Shown: piece after piece, positions 41,548-50,868 of the stretch
Layout: each line of letters starts with the position of its first letter
Position numbering within the stretch: position 1 is the stretch's first letter
Position numbers and translations under genes: made by a program
IMG/VR virus record: IMGVR_UViG_3300010396_000009
Span: 1 to 64,000 of that record
DNA: 64,000 nucleotides
Direction: 5' to 3' (one strand)
Source of the DNA: a virus
Notes under the pieces: model-generated
What the model saw: the letters and a program-made list of their open reading frames with translations, nothing else
The model's database searches: none
What the model was told of the DNA's origin: nothing

Positions 41548-42237
41548 CTAAATATACCCTGTCACTAGTGCGCCCGCATTGAAACGAAATCCAGGGTCGA
41601 CGTCCGGAGTTCCGATGAACGGCCGAGTCTTAGCCAATCGAGAGCCAAATCTGATCGGCCTACAGCGACAGCGACAATTCCACCCATTCGGGGTGAAATA
41701 TGAGCGCCAGAACTTATGACGCTTGGGATACCTGACGCCGTGAAGAGCTCTGTGACTCTTCCTGGCGTCTATCTTGGCGACGTACTCAAAGCCCCAAATA
41801 CTGGGATCACTGTATCCCTGAATCCAGGTAGCCGCCGCATCAGCGATAGATGACTGAGTCCTGGCTACAGTCTGTATCAGAGACTTATCCTCGCCGTAGA
41901 CACCAATTCTAGTGAGGGCCCTGCGAATATACTGTAATCGCTTCGCCTCGGAGAGCTGTGAGGCTACTCGAATCGCCTTCAATAGATCAGCTCGCACGCG
42001 AGACATGTTCTCGTCTGTGATACTTCGCGCTATCGAGCGAAACATCTCAGTGGCAGCTATCCTTTGGCGCTTGGGAAGCGATCTGAAGACCTTGATGCCA
42101 TGATCCTGCGCCATCGCGAATACTTGGTGCTCGACTTCTGAGCAGTCGAGAGCATAGCCCACCGGATCAGAGGCCGCCTCCAGAGACCATGCGAAGTACC
42201 TGGAGGCGGCGATCGAAGATAGCTGATCTGGCGTCAT
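41548..42237 (-). CDS. Minor head protein (Mu gpF/SPP1 gp7-like)
   Basis: 229 residues. C-terminal half has TVARTQSSIADAAATW, FEYVAKIDARKSHRALHGVR, FWRSYFTPNGWNCRCRCRP, the signature of phage_Mu_F head morphogenesis proteins. Shorter than many because of a small N-terminal region. It may help connect portal and capsid. Confidence 0.82.
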   Translation of the reverse strand: MTPDQLSSIAASRYFAWSLEAASDPVGYALDCSEVEHQVFAMAQDHGIKVFRSLPKRQRIAATEMFRSIARSITDENMSRVRADLLKAIRVASQLSEAKRLQYIRRALTRIGVYGEDKSLIQTVARTQSSIADAAATWIQGYSDPSIWGFEYVAKIDARKSHRALHGVRYPKRHKFWRSYFTPNGWNCRCRCRPIRFGSRLAKTRPFIGTPDVDPGFRFNAGALVTGYI

Positions 42238-42527
42238 TAGGCAGCGGGCGTATTGGCGACGACGGCCGCGGCCAGGGCCGCCTGACTTGTGCCGAGCTCT
42301 GTTGAGAGCGCGTTCAGCGCCGCGGAATCGTCCTGCGGAGCCGAGGCGATTGCCGCATCGAGCTTGTCCTTGAGATTCTTAAGAAGCTGAGCTGCCGAGG
42401 CCTCCGCACTTGTGTTCGCCGTGACCTGAGCTGTGAGAGCATCGAGTGCTGCTGACATCTGCTGTACCTTTTGCATGAGGTGATTGACCCGGTGCTCGAG
42501 CACCAAAGCGTTGTTCTCTAAGTGCAT
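42237..42527 (-). CDS. Unknown small coiled-coil virion protein
   Basis: 96 residues. Helical N-terminal half (LEHRVNHLMQKVQQMSAAL), then Ala-rich, ending AALAAAVVANTPAA. Overlaps its neighbour by 1 nt (TAATG). No family recognised. Confidence 0.62.
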   Translation of the reverse strand: MHLENNALVLEHRVNHLMQKVQQMSAALDALTAQVTANTSAEASAAQLLKNLKDKLDAAIASAPQDDSAALNALSTELGTSQAALAAAVVANTPAA

Positions 42528-42536
42528 AATTTACCC

Positions 42537-43508
42537 TTACTGAGGCCAGCCCCACCAGAAGGTGTCAAAGCTCATGAACCAGCTGTTATAAGACGGGATG
42601 CCCTGCAGCTCACTCACCTGATTGACCATAGACACCTGTCCTGGACTCAGCAGTGGACCGATGGGTGATTGATATGGCTGCACTGACTGCACCGAGAATG
42701 GGTGAGTTGTGACCCCGACATCGCCATCTACTAGTCTGCGCTGCCCTGCCCTGCACTGCTTGATAAACTTCTCGACTCGCTTTACGTCCGAGCTAAATCG
42801 ATCGCGACCCTCCTCATCAGACGTGTCTCTGATGCCCCTAGCTCGATAAAGAATCGATGCCGCGAGCATCGTGCAGTTGCGACGGAGCCCGGATGACTGC
42901 TGGGCAATCTGCGGAGTAATAATACCGCATGGACTGCCTCGAAGCTGCATCTTAAAGTCATCTGTCGCCTCGTCAACCGCAGCCCAGATGTTATTTAAAA
43001 TATCTGACGTGACTCCAGTGTTAGCGGTATCGGCCCATTGAGTAATAGCATCGGCGGAATAGCGCCTATTCATCTCCCAGTGAGAGGTCCAGAATGCCGG
43101 GTAGTCGTCGTTGCTTACCCAGATCTGATACTGCTCATTGATTACTCGATAAACGCCGTTCTGCTGCAGCGATGTAGTAACCGAGAAGCTAAACAGGTAA
43201 ACAGTGCCGATGGTCCCATCTGGAAGAACTGCAGTAGGCGCAGTAGGATCCTCAGGAAGCACGCCACCAGAAACAGTGCACAAGACACCTTTGCCGATGC
43301 CAATCTGCGTAGCTGGTGATGGCGGTGTCAACGGCCCAGAAAGATTAACAGTGAGAGTCGAGAACGAGAGATCAGTGTTCGTTGGACTTGGCAGTATCAT
43401 CGTTGGATGCGGATCGCACGACGTGATCGTCTCACCGGGCGCCAGCTGCCTAGTGAAATCGAAGTAAAGTATCGGTATGGCGAGTACGCGCTTCTTTATG
43501 ACTAGCAT
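42537..43508 (-). CDS. Head-tail connector with DUF1320 (Mu gp36-like) C-terminal region
   Basis: 323 residues. N-terminal part is beta-rich with many Thr/Ser/Pro. The C-terminal part (about 150-270), IWAAVDEATDDFKMQLRG, ASILYRARGIRDTSDEEGRDRF, VERVEKFIKQC-like, matches DUF1320. A long N-terminal fusion on gp36 is unusual. Confidence 0.68.
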   Translation of the reverse strand: MLVIKKRVLAIPILYFDFTRQLAPGETITSCDPHPTMILPSPTNTDLSFSTLTVNLSGPLTPPSPATQIGIGKGVLCTVSGGVLPEDPTAPTAVLPDGTIGTVYLFSFSVTTSLQQNGVYRVINEQYQIWVSNDDYPAFWTSHWEMNRRYSADAITQWADTANTGVTSDILNNIWAAVDEATDDFKMQLRGSPCGIITPQIAQQSSGLRRNCTMLAASILYRARGIRDTSDEEGRDRFSSDVKRVEKFIKQCRAGQRRLVDGDVGVTTHPFSVQSVQPYQSPIGPLLSPGQVSMVNQVSELQGIPSYNSWFMSFDTFWWGWPQ

Positions 43509-43516
43509 TTAGATGC

Positions 43517-43702
43517 TCAGTTGCTCGGCGGAACGAGATATGGCTGCTGCGGTAACCTGATGACGAAGACCGTGCTCGGCGCGCCGAGCACAAATGGAGG
43601 TCCCGGCACCGGCTGCTGGGTGATGGCTCCCGTAACTGGGCGCCAGATCACCCTAGACGCGATGCCCATGGTCCTCTGCGTATGACCCCAGAATATCATC
43701 AT
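43517..43702 (-). CDS. Unknown small protein
   Basis: 61 residues, Pro-rich in the second half (QQPVPGPPFVLGAPSTVFVI). Close spacing to neighbours. No family recognised. Could be a short structural protein. Confidence 0.45.
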   Translation of the reverse strand: MMIFWGHTQRTMGIASRVIWRPVTGAITQQPVPGPPFVLGAPSTVFVIRLPQQPYLVPPSN

Positions 43703-43711
43703 GATAGCACA

Positions 43712-45220
43712 TCACGGCTGCGTGTACAGCGTGAAGGGAAGCTCGATGGCGCCGACGGCAGTCGCGAGGAACGTGATGCCGCCGCCGTTCATATCTGTAT
43801 TGGCCAAATCTACCTTGTAGGTGCCGCTGGTGCCGATCTCTGTGATGCCGCTCATATTGGCAACGTTAGCATACGAATTACCGTCGATAGATCTCTGGAG
43901 CGTGATTTGCCCAGATAACCCAGATAAGAGCTGCTGTGGGTTCGCCGCGTTAAACATCGGGAATGTATAGCCGCTGATACCGACGTCCTTCTTGAAGACC
44001 AGCTGTCCATTCAATAAGGTGACCAGGGCGCCAGCCTGCATCGGCGTTCCGATGGCGACTAGAAGCGCCGCATAGTTAGCCGCGAGCACGCTCGCCTGGG
44101 CTGCTGTCTTGGCAGCGTCGTACGCTGATATGAGCGCCATTGCATCGCCGGCCTTTGCGGGCGCGTAGTTAGGCTGACTGACAGATAGCGCGACTGATGC
44201 GCCCGCTTGCATCGGCGTCCCTACCGCCGTCAAGAGCAACGTCTCGTCAGCTATGTTATTTGTCGGCAGCTTGTTGTAGATGGATGTAAGATGCGACTGA
44301 TCCGTGGCAGTCCACACGACGGATGCCTCGTCGACAGTCTGCGTGTATGCCGATAGAGTGTATACGACAGACGAAATTGTCGCCGATACATCCATGCGTA
44401 TTTGCTCGAGTGTCGGTGAAGCGCCCGGTGTATACGTCCAGCGGTACACACCTGTTGATGGGTTTGTGGCAGCAGACAAATTGCCCGACAAATTGCCGCT
44501 TGTGTTGCCCGTGGCCGTCAGCGTCGGAGTCGTATCGGCATTCACAGCCGTTCCGTCGACGGCGGAGTACGTGCGGCACTCGATGGTATAGGTCTCACCA
44601 GGGACATACTGCCCGATGGTAGTCAGCAACAAGTGCTTCGATGCAGACTGATTAATAGCGACGATATCAGCGTGACTGGCAACAGCGCCGCCGACGTTAA
44701 GGTTATCGAGATAGCCGGCCCTGGCGGACGTAAGTCGTGTCAAGAGCGTCGCAGCATCTACGCCGTCACCACTGGCAATAGTCGCCGGGACTTTGCCGCC
44801 GCTGGAATTCAACTGGCCCGTACCCGTTCCGACCTGCAAGCCGTGGAGGTTGTTATTGGCGTCGACCGTGGGCACGCCTCCATTTGCGCCGGCTGTGGCA
44901 TTCGGCACGCCGTCAAACCCTGCATTGTGTGCATTCGCGACTTCATACGCGTCGCCAGCGTCATTGATTGACGCCTCAGCCCCGCGCCATGCTAGCGGCC
45001 CGGTCGTGCCTGTGTCGCCGGTCCCTAGATCGAAGTAATAGAACCCGCTCGAAATTTCGGTTGCGTTTGTCACGCCGGCCGCCGGGTTCCCGAATAACCC
45101 GCCGTTCTTGCTGATCGTGATTGCAATAGTCTTCCCGGTCGCCAGCGTCTTGCCATCCGATGACAGGTAAGCCCGGAACGCCACACGCTTGGCGACTGAT
45201 TGAGGTATCCGCTCTGCCAT
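43712..45220 (-). CDS. Fibre-like virion protein with tandem repeats
   Basis: 502 residues, beta-rich, Thr/Ser/Gly/Ala-rich. It contains AVGTPMQAGASVAL and AIGTPMQAGALVTL, a repeated phrase about 65 residues apart. The N-terminal part starts like phage tail-fibre or adaptor proteins (RVAFRAYLSSDGKTL). No enzymatic motif seen. Probably a neck, head or tail fibre, next to a right-handed beta-helix protein. Confidence 0.65.
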   Translation of the reverse strand: MAERIPQSVAKRVAFRAYLSSDGKTLATGKTIAITISKNGGLFGNPAAGVTNATEISSGFYYFDLGTGDTGTTGPLAWRGAEASINDAGDAYEVANAHNAGFDGVPNATAGANGGVPTVDANNNLHGLQVGTGTGQLNSSGGKVPATIASGDGVDAATLLTRLTSARAGYLDNLNVGGAVASHADIVAINQSASKHLLLTTIGQYVPGETYTIECRTYSAVDGTAVNADTTPTLTATGNTSGNLSGNLSAATNPSTGVYRWTYTPGASPTLEQIRMDVSATISSVVYTLSAYTQTVDEASVVWTATDQSHLTSIYNKLPTNNIADETLLLTAVGTPMQAGASVALSVSQPNYAPAKAGDAMALISAYDAAKTAAQASVLAANYAALLVAIGTPMQAGALVTLLNGQLVFKKDVGISGYTFPMFNAANPQQLLSGLSGQITLQRSIDGNSYANVANMSGITEIGTSGTYKVDLANTDMNGGGITFLATAVGAIELPFTLYTQP

Positions 45221-45223
45221 GAT

Positions 45224-46672
45224 TTATCCTAAAGCGGAAAGACCAGATGGAAGTGCCGCACGGTTCGCGCCACCCGCCGCCGCCTGACTCTGCAACGCCC
45301 CGCCGTCCGCAAACCCCGCTGTAACCAGCCCCGGCAGCGACCCCGGAAACCCCGCCGCCTTGCACGCTGCCCCGCCGCCAGCCGTCGAGTTCAGCGAGAA
45401 GTCATTGCTAGTGCGTGCGGTAAACGGATCGGCAGTCAGCGTCACGTCTCCGCTGCCGGCGGCGAGATTATTGCGCGCCCCACTGGTGTTCGAACCGTAG
45501 GCGTTGTTGCGGTTCGCGACGATAAACGCGGCCGAGTTGGTGTCGTTTACTCCATACCCGCCGTTGCCCCAGAAAATCGAATTTTGCAGAAGCAGCCCGA
45601 AGAAATTTCCGTTGGCGATCGCACTCACGATTCCGTCGCTGGTCTGCGAGACAAAATCACAATGACCCACGTCGATCATGCTCCCGCTCGTTGCTGATGA
45701 TCCGGCCGCCGACGTGAGGTTGATTCCGGTTGCGTTGCTATAAAACACACAGTTGCGAACGGTGTAACCGTTGACGCCAGACACGCCCATCGACGGAATT
45801 TTGATGCCAGCGCCGGTGTTGCCGTGGATGTAGCAGTTCATAATCCGGCTCGTGTTCGCAATGATAATGCCATCTGCGCCGCCGGTCACTTCAAGTCCGT
45901 CGCAGATCAAATTCGAAATCGCGAATGCGATTGAATTGTCGGAGAGAATAGCTGCTTTGTGACCCGACAGTTTGCAGTTGGAAATTCTCCAATTGGCTGT
46001 GGTCCGATTGAATCCCGGAACAAACGCATATCCAGGTGTACCCGCAGTGGTGCTAAAGTCGATGTTGTCGAACACACGAAAGTTCAATGTCACGCTGGCG
46101 TTGTCTTTAATCATCATCAGGTTGTTCGTGGCAGTCGTAATCAGCGGTCGCGTCCCGTCGTGGTCTCCGCGAGTCGTGTGATACCCTTGCCACGTAATGA
46201 CGCCGCTTGTCTGGTCGCCGGGATTACTGAGGATGATTGATGATGAAATTGTCTGGTTCGTGCCGTCAGCCTTGAGCCATGCAGTGTTCCCGGCAACGAG
46301 CACTCCCTCTGCTTTAGTAATCGTCGCCAGAGCACCGCCTACATTTGCCGTACCTGCTGCCCCGACACCAGTTGCCACGTTGCGGTCGAATGTGATTGAC
46401 GATCCGACAACAACAGACGCCACATTGTAGATGCCGGTGGTGAAGTTCGTGCCCGCTGTGATCTGTGTCCAATTTCCTACCATGTCAGATGTGGCAGAAG
46501 CAGTGGATACGGTTGCACTCGCCCCTGACGTGGTCAATCCGCTCAAGGCATATTGGGCACTCGCCTGCTGGCTGTAATCAGTGCCAGACGAACCGGTGAC
46601 ATAGCCACCTCCATTGTTGTCGCTTCCCGAACCGGGGCGAACTTCTGCAACACTAGCTGCCGGAAGTGTCAT
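45224..46672 (-). CDS. Right-handed beta-helix (pectate-lyase-like) fibre protein
   Basis: 482 residues. Repeating pattern of short turns with Asn and aliphatic residues (YTVRNCVFYSNATGINL, NCYIHGNTGAGIKI, LQNSIFWGNGGYGV) is typical of parallel beta-helix repeats (NosD/pectate-lyase type). Probably a receptor-binding or depolymerase protein. No catalytic residues can be assigned. Confidence 0.78.
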   Translation of the reverse strand: MTLPAASVAEVRPGSGSDNNGGGYVTGSSGTDYSQQASAQYALSGLTTSGASATVSTASATSDMVGNWTQITAGTNFTTGIYNVASVVVGSSITFDRNVATGVGAAGTANVGGALATITKAEGVLVAGNTAWLKADGTNQTISSSIILSNPGDQTSGVITWQGYHTTRGDHDGTRPLITTATNNLMMIKDNASVTLNFRVFDNIDFSTTAGTPGYAFVPGFNRTTANWRISNCKLSGHKAAILSDNSIAFAISNLICDGLEVTGGADGIIIANTSRIMNCYIHGNTGAGIKIPSMGVSGVNGYTVRNCVFYSNATGINLTSAAGSSATSGSMIDVGHCDFVSQTSDGIVSAIANGNFFGLLLQNSIFWGNGGYGVNDTNSAAFIVANRNNAYGSNTSGARNNLAAGSGDVTLTADPFTARTSNDFSLNSTAGGGAACKAAGFPGSLPGLVTAGFADGGALQSQAAAGGANRAALPSGLSALG

Positions 46673-46915
46673 TTAGCTAACTGGATGCCTTTTCAATCTG
46701 AGGATGACTTGCTCTCTTTTGAGTCCCGGTAATGCCTGTCGCAGAATTCTGAATGCCTTCTTCTGGTCTGGTGCATCGCACCAGACTCGCGCTTCGTCAC
46801 CTGCCACGGTCCAGTGCTTCGGTTTCGCGTGCTTTCTATGTGCAACTGCCGCTGGCTTCGCCCGGTACTTTTCGCGAGTCTCCGCGATAATTTTATCGAT
46901 CACTTCGGGTGTCAT
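46673..46915 (-). CDS. Unknown small basic protein
   Basis: About 80 residues from the ATG at 46915. Basic, with KKAFRILRQALPGLKREQV toward the end. No family recognised. Confidence 0.55.
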   Translation of the reverse strand: MTPEVIDKIIAETREKYRAKPAAVAHRKHAKPKHWTVAGDEARVWCDAPDQKKAFRILRQALPGLKREQVILRLKRHPVS

Positions 46916-46958
46916 CGCGAGTCCCGTATGCAATTGTTGTTGAGGTGAACGCCACGCA

Positions 46959-47276
46959 CTAGCCCCTCACTGGATTGACCGCGATTTTGAGCACCGTCGG
47001 CATTGCCGAATTCTGCCCCGTGGCCATACCCTGCAACGTCGTCAGCAGTGCGATTAGTGCGTTCACGTCGGCACCCTGTAGCGGCGTGCGACCGTCTGCT
47101 GGCGAACCGTCCTCGATAACAGACGAGTCGTTCGGGATCATCGCGCCCATGCCCTTCGCGGACCATGCTGCCAACGTCACGGCCAGCGTCGTCTGCAGCT
47201 GGGCAATCTGATCAGCGACGGGACGGATGTTTTGGTTGCAGAACTGTATCGCCGATGGGTCGATTACGTTGGGCAT
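46959..47276 (-). CDS. Unknown small virion-region protein
   Basis: 105 residues, helical, Ala/Leu/Thr-rich (QLQTTLAVTLAAWSAKG). No family recognised. Confidence 0.58.
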   Translation of the reverse strand: MPNVIDPSAIQFCNQNIRPVADQIAQLQTTLAVTLAAWSAKGMGAMIPNDSSVIEDGSPADGRTPLQGADVNALIALLTTLQGMATGQNSAMPTVLKIAVNPVRG

Positions 47277-47366
47277 GATCTTAGTCCTCGACTGCTAATG
47301 ACTCTCGAAATCGCGAGCTATCGCGTGTGTAAACTTCGGCCGGTCTCCGGTTTGAGTAGACGGGTA

Positions 47367-47765
47367 TCACTGCCCGTCGATGGCCAGCTGCACAGTCGCG
47401 ACATCCGCGTGTCTCGAGGCGTCCAGGACATGAGTTGCCACGGCACGCGCCTGCGAAATCGTGATCGGGTTACCACCTCGCCTGGCCTTCACGCGAGCAT
47501 CATGAACGACGGGACCAAGAACACCTTGAGTGTACTCGCAAGTTGACTCATCATATCCTGCGCTCAGGTGATCGTGAAACTCGACGGCTGATGTAGACGC
47601 TGGAAATCCACATAGCCCGGTGAACAGCGCAGGTAACCCTGGCAGGATCAAGTTGATGAGAGTCGCGAGCCATGCCGGCAGCATGCCTGCTAGCGCAGGA
47701 TCACCTTGCGCTGATGAGAGTGCTGCTGATGCGAGCTTCTGCTGTGATGCCGAGAGAGGATTCAT
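47367..47765 (-). CDS. Unknown protein with hydrophobic segment
   Basis: About 132 residues. The ATG at 47765 is taken because AAAGGAG lies 7 nt before it; the longer frame to 47960 overlaps the methyltransferase gene. A hydrophobic stretch AWLATLINLILPGLPALFTGL could cross a membrane. The second half is hydrophilic. Confidence 0.6.
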   Translation of the reverse strand: MNPLSASQQKLASAALSSAQGDPALAGMLPAWLATLINLILPGLPALFTGLCGFPASTSAVEFHDHLSAGYDESTCEYTQGVLGPVVHDARVKARRGGNPITISQARAVATHVLDASRHADVATVQLAIDGQ

Positions 47766-47811
47766 CTTATCTCCTTTGTAGATTTGCGAAATCAGCGACA
47801 TCGCCTCGCAA

Positions 47812-48516
47812 CTACTGTCGTAGTTGTCTGCGAATACTATTGCACATCGCGCAGTTGGGTGATGTGCAAACCGGCTGGTTATAAAATACACCGTCCCACA
47901 CAGCACCCTGAGCCGGTGCAGCAGTTGATTGAAACTGCCGCTGATAGATCCAGGTATCACCGCTCTTTGTGCAAGCTATTCCTGACGGCTGATGAAGATA
48001 ACTGGCGAATGCCTTGAATGATTGCAATCGTGGCTTCAGCTTGGCGAGCACTGTTGGGTATAGATACGCCACGGCTACGTCGCCGGAGACTGGCGTGTTC
48101 GCCACGTCTCCCTCGACGATCGTGACATAGCCGTCGAGTCCGAGATTTCTGATGCGCTCGCGCGCCGCCCTGGCCCTGCTAGGATCAAGCTCAACTCCGA
48201 TGCACTTACATTTCCATTTTTCTGCTGCGGCTACGCACCAGCGGGCGTCATAACCGCAGCCGAAGTCGACGAAGGCGACCTCAGGTCGTGGGAGCATGTT
48301 GATCACGCGAACTACCTCGCTCATGGGCGTGTGCGCGGCGTCATCAGTAGCCAGAGGTCGCGAGGTTAGCTCCGGCTCAGGCGCGAATGTATCGCCGCTG
48401 ATTTGCGGAGTAGAGGTAGAAACGGCCGCGGGCTGAGGCGCGAATGTATCGTACTGAGCTACCGCGAGCGCCGGATACGCGATCGTGAGCAAGAGCGGAA
48501 TCAAGAACGCTTTCAT
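47812..48516 (-). CDS. Methyltransferase-fold protein with signal peptide
   Basis: 234 residues. The N-terminal 21 residues (MKAFLIPLLLTIAYPALAVAQ) are a classic signal peptide. Residues about 70-170 form a SAM-methyltransferase fold: VAFVDFGCGYDARW, CIGVELDPSRA, YVTIVEGDVANT. A Cys-rich end (VCTSPNCAMCN) may bind metal. An exported SAM enzyme is paradoxical because SAM is cytoplasmic. It lies between a protease-like gene and virion genes. Activity may be lost or performed before export. Confidence 0.72.
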   Translation of the reverse strand: MKAFLIPLLLTIAYPALAVAQYDTFAPQPAAVSTSTPQISGDTFAPEPELTSRPLATDDAAHTPMSEVVRVINMLPRPEVAFVDFGCGYDARWCVAAAEKWKCKCIGVELDPSRARAARERIRNLGLDGYVTIVEGDVANTPVSGDVAVAYLYPTVLAKLKPRLQSFKAFASYLHQPSGIACTKSGDTWIYQRQFQSTAAPAQGAVWDGVFYNQPVCTSPNCAMCNSIRRQLRQ

Positions 48517-48545
48517 AGAGTGCTCCTTTAAAGAAGTAACTAGGA

Positions 48546-49328
48546 TCAGGCAGCTCTAACGGCCTGCAGATCGGCATTAAGAGCTGTCATATCGATGGCG
48601 TTCGGTGCAGTGTTGTTCGTGAACCAACTTGGGGCGATAATCCCATAGGCCTCGTCGATATAGGCCTCCGCCGCTGCCGGAGTCATGTCAATCAGTGCGC
48701 CCCATGTCACGACCTTGAACTTGAGGGCTCCGCCCTGATCTATGTAACCCACGACGATGACAGCGTGACCACCCCATGAGCCCGGTTGATTCTGATGATT
48801 GGACAGCGGGCCATAGACGTCCCACACATTCTTGCCCTGCCATGCAGTCGGAAGCTGAATTCCGATGTAGGAGAACGCAAAGCAATAAATAGTCTGCTGA
48901 AACGTCGGCAAATCCAATTGACTGTTGCCGGCCTCGATAGAAGCGTAGGCTCCGATCTTATAGCCAGACAATCCAATTTTGGCCATGTAATTCATGACGT
49001 CAAGCTCATTACAGCCGTTGTCATTGCGACCAGTGCGCGGATCATAGCCGCTGATCGCCGAATACATGCCAATCACGTCAGCGTCAGACGGTGTAACGAT
49101 CGCGCCGTTATTGCCCGTCCAGACCTGAATACCGTGACCGAACCCAGCACATGTGCAGTCGCCAATACTATCATTGGCCATCGCTCCCCAGCTGATTCCC
49201 GGAGGCGTCCAGTCGACGATCGACGGCGCTGGCGGCAACCCTGGTGTCAAGTACCTTGCGAGCTTAAGCGTTCGCTCATCGATGCGCGGTGCGTGTTTCC
49301 CGAGCTTAACTTTTGTGTGATCAATCAC
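48546..49328 (-). CDS. Papain-like cysteine protease fold protein
   Basis: 260 residues. [12 protein letters not shown] holds the likely nucleophile Cys in a DCT context, and [13 protein letters not shown] the likely His, as in papain-like proteases. No signal peptide. Substrate unknown: a virion-processing or host-directed protease, or an endolysin-like peptidase. Close to lysis-type membrane genes. Confidence 0.7.
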   Translation of the reverse strand: MIDHTKVKLGKHAPRIDERTLKLARYLTPGLPPAPSIVDWTPPGISWGAMANDSIGDCTCAGFGHGIQVWTGNNGAIVTPSDADVIGMYSAISGYDPRTGRNDNGCNELDVMNYMAKIGLSGYKIGAYASIEAGNSQLDLPTFQQTIYCFAFSYIGIQLPTAWQGKNVWDVYGPLSNHQNQPGSWGGHAVIVVGYIDQGGALKFKVVTWGALIDMTPAAAEAYIDEAYGIIAPSWFTNNTAPNAIDMTALNADLQAVRAA

Positions 49329-50209
49329 GGCGAGTACTTTCCAATGAGGGCGCGCATCTTATCGACTGTCTTTGGCATCTGCATATCGGCCGGCGTGATG
49401 TTTAGCCAATCTCCGGTCTGCAAGTTCTTTACGACCACAGTGGGGTATCCGCCGTTCGCGGCGATCTGCTTTGCGTAGAGCGTCTTAATCTGTCCGCCGT
49501 CTGATATGCTCTCAGAGTTGTACCACACCCACTTATGACCCTTGCCAAAGATCGAGTCCTTGGGAACCAGCGGACCTGAGCCAACAGCGAAGAATGGATC
49601 ACGGAGAATAGCACCAACAGCCTGCTGCTGGGGCAAATTATTGGTATCAGTGATAATGACAATGAGAAGCTTAGCAGCCGTGACCGGCGGATTAGGTCCT
49701 GGCCCTGGTCCTGGCCCTGGTCCTGGTCCTGGTTCATCACCAGGTGGCCCCTGCGGACCAGGGTCACCCTTAGGCCCCTGCGGTCCAGGTGGACCCTGCG
49801 GTCCAGGTGGACCTTGCGGTCCTGGTTTTCGCGCTGAGTCACTCTCTGTGACGGTAACAGTGCACTCGTTAGAGATTACGTCGCCGCCGTACGCCCTGAC
49901 GATGTACTCTCCCGGCACCATCGACCAGGCTAAGGTCTTAAGCGGCGCAGGGTTAAACTCCTCATCAAGGAGATTCAGATCATCAGAGTCATCTGACTTG
50001 ACCCAGTGAACCTTTGATAGGTTCGTAGTCGCCTCTAACTTGAGAATTTTCCCGGCAGCAATAGTGAGAGTCGATGGCACTACTATCGCAGGTCCGCCAT
50101 TGACGGGTTCGCCTCTGAGGCGACCCTTCGCCTTGATAGAAACCGGAGAATAAGCTCCGGCACAGCCGGTAATTACGAATAGCAGAAGTAGAGAAAGGAC
50201 GCGACTCAT
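49325..50209 (-). CDS. Putative lipoprotein with collagen-like repeat
   Basis: 294 residues. [18 protein letters not shown] is a lipoprotein signal with lipobox Cys16 (ITGC). Then an Ig-like beta region, a collagen Gly-X-Y tract ([19 protein letters not shown], about 130-155), a Gly-Pro tract, and a C-terminal alpha/beta domain of unknown type (about 175-294). A lipoprotein with collagen triplets is rare in phage; it might act in the infected cell envelope (superinfection exclusion) or be a virion fibre. Confidence 0.68.
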   Translation of the reverse strand: MSRVLSLLLLFVITGCAGAYSPVSIKAKGRLRGEPVNGGPAIVVPSTLTIAAGKILKLEATTNLSKVHWVKSDDSDDLNLLDEEFNPAPLKTLAWSMVPGEYIVRAYGGDVISNECTVTVTESDSARKPGPQGPPGPQGPPGPQGPKGDPGPQGPPGDEPGPGPGPGPGPGPNPPVTAAKLLIVIITDTNNLPQQQAVGAILRDPFFAVGSGPLVPKDSIFGKGHKWVWYNSESISDGGQIKTLYAKQIAANGGYPTVVVKNLQTGDWLNITPADMQMPKTVDKMRALIGKYSP

Positions 50210-50574
50210 TACTGCCCTCCCTCTTGCTGCTTCGCAAATGGAGTCTCGTTCAAGTGAGTCACCAGAGCCGTATTGCCCTGCGAGTACGCCTCAGACACAG
50301 CCAGCGTAAGCAACTGCCGCAACCTAGGCACAGGCTGTCCGCTCGCTGACTTGGGCGGCTCGGGAAGCGCCTCGGCTGCCTGCTTGACGTTCTGCTTTCC
50401 GATGCGCTCACCGATGGTCTGCAGGATCAGCCCAACGAGCGCTGGGGATAAACCAAGGGCTGTCGTCAGATCAGTATTCTGAGACAACCCAAATGCGACG
50501 GCGTACAGCAAAATGCCCGAGTAGTGCAACACGGTCTGCATGTTCACCATGACCTTCGAGGGAAGCTGGCTCAA
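50209..50574 (-). CDS. Holin-like or membrane protein
   Basis: 121 residues. Hydrophobic helix [18 protein letters not shown] and a second [11 protein letters not shown], then a Pro-rich linker and a basic helix. It could be a small-membrane-protein candidate holin. Overlaps its neighbour at the ATGA. No family recognised. Confidence 0.5.
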   Translation of the reverse strand: MSQLPSKVMVNMQTVLHYSGILLYAVAFGLSQNTDLTTALGLSPALVGLILQTIGERIGKQNVKQAAEALPEPPKSASGQPVPRLRQLLTLAVSEAYSQGNTALVTHLNETPFAKQQEGGQ

Positions 50575-50828
50575 GATGATGCTCCCAGTACTGTCTCCAG
50601 CTGAGTCAGGAACGCCAGCGTCTTGTCGAAGTTCGCGAGAAACGAGGCGTTTGATTGCGATAAAAAATCGACGACCGCGTTCGCCTTCGCTAGGTCCGCG
50701 CCAATCTTCGGAAACTCTTCCGCGATTGCTGGGCCAAACGAGGTCAGTGCCGTTTTGGCATCGGACAGGACAATCGGCTCGACTGACTCGAATTTTTTCG
50801 CGAGCGCGACAGCATCAGAGAGCTTCAT
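50571..50828 (-). CDS. Unknown small protein
   Basis: About 85 residues from the ATG at 50828, with AAAGG before it. Helical, Ala/Leu-rich (KTALTSFGPAIAEEFPKIGADLAK). No family recognised. Overlaps the upstream and downstream genes slightly. Confidence 0.55.
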   Translation of the reverse strand: MKLSDAVALAKKFESVEPIVLSDAKTALTSFGPAIAEEFPKIGADLAKANAVVDFLSQSNASFLANFDKTLAFLTQLETVLGASS

Positions 50829-50868
50829 AATAGGACCTTTCATAAACAGGGACACGAGTAATATACCG

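Noticed and set aside
49542-50009. Gly-Pro-rich rightward frame that looks collagen-like
   Set aside because: Gly and Pro codons are each other's complement, so the antisense of a collagen tract mimics one. The leftward gene has the signal and start.
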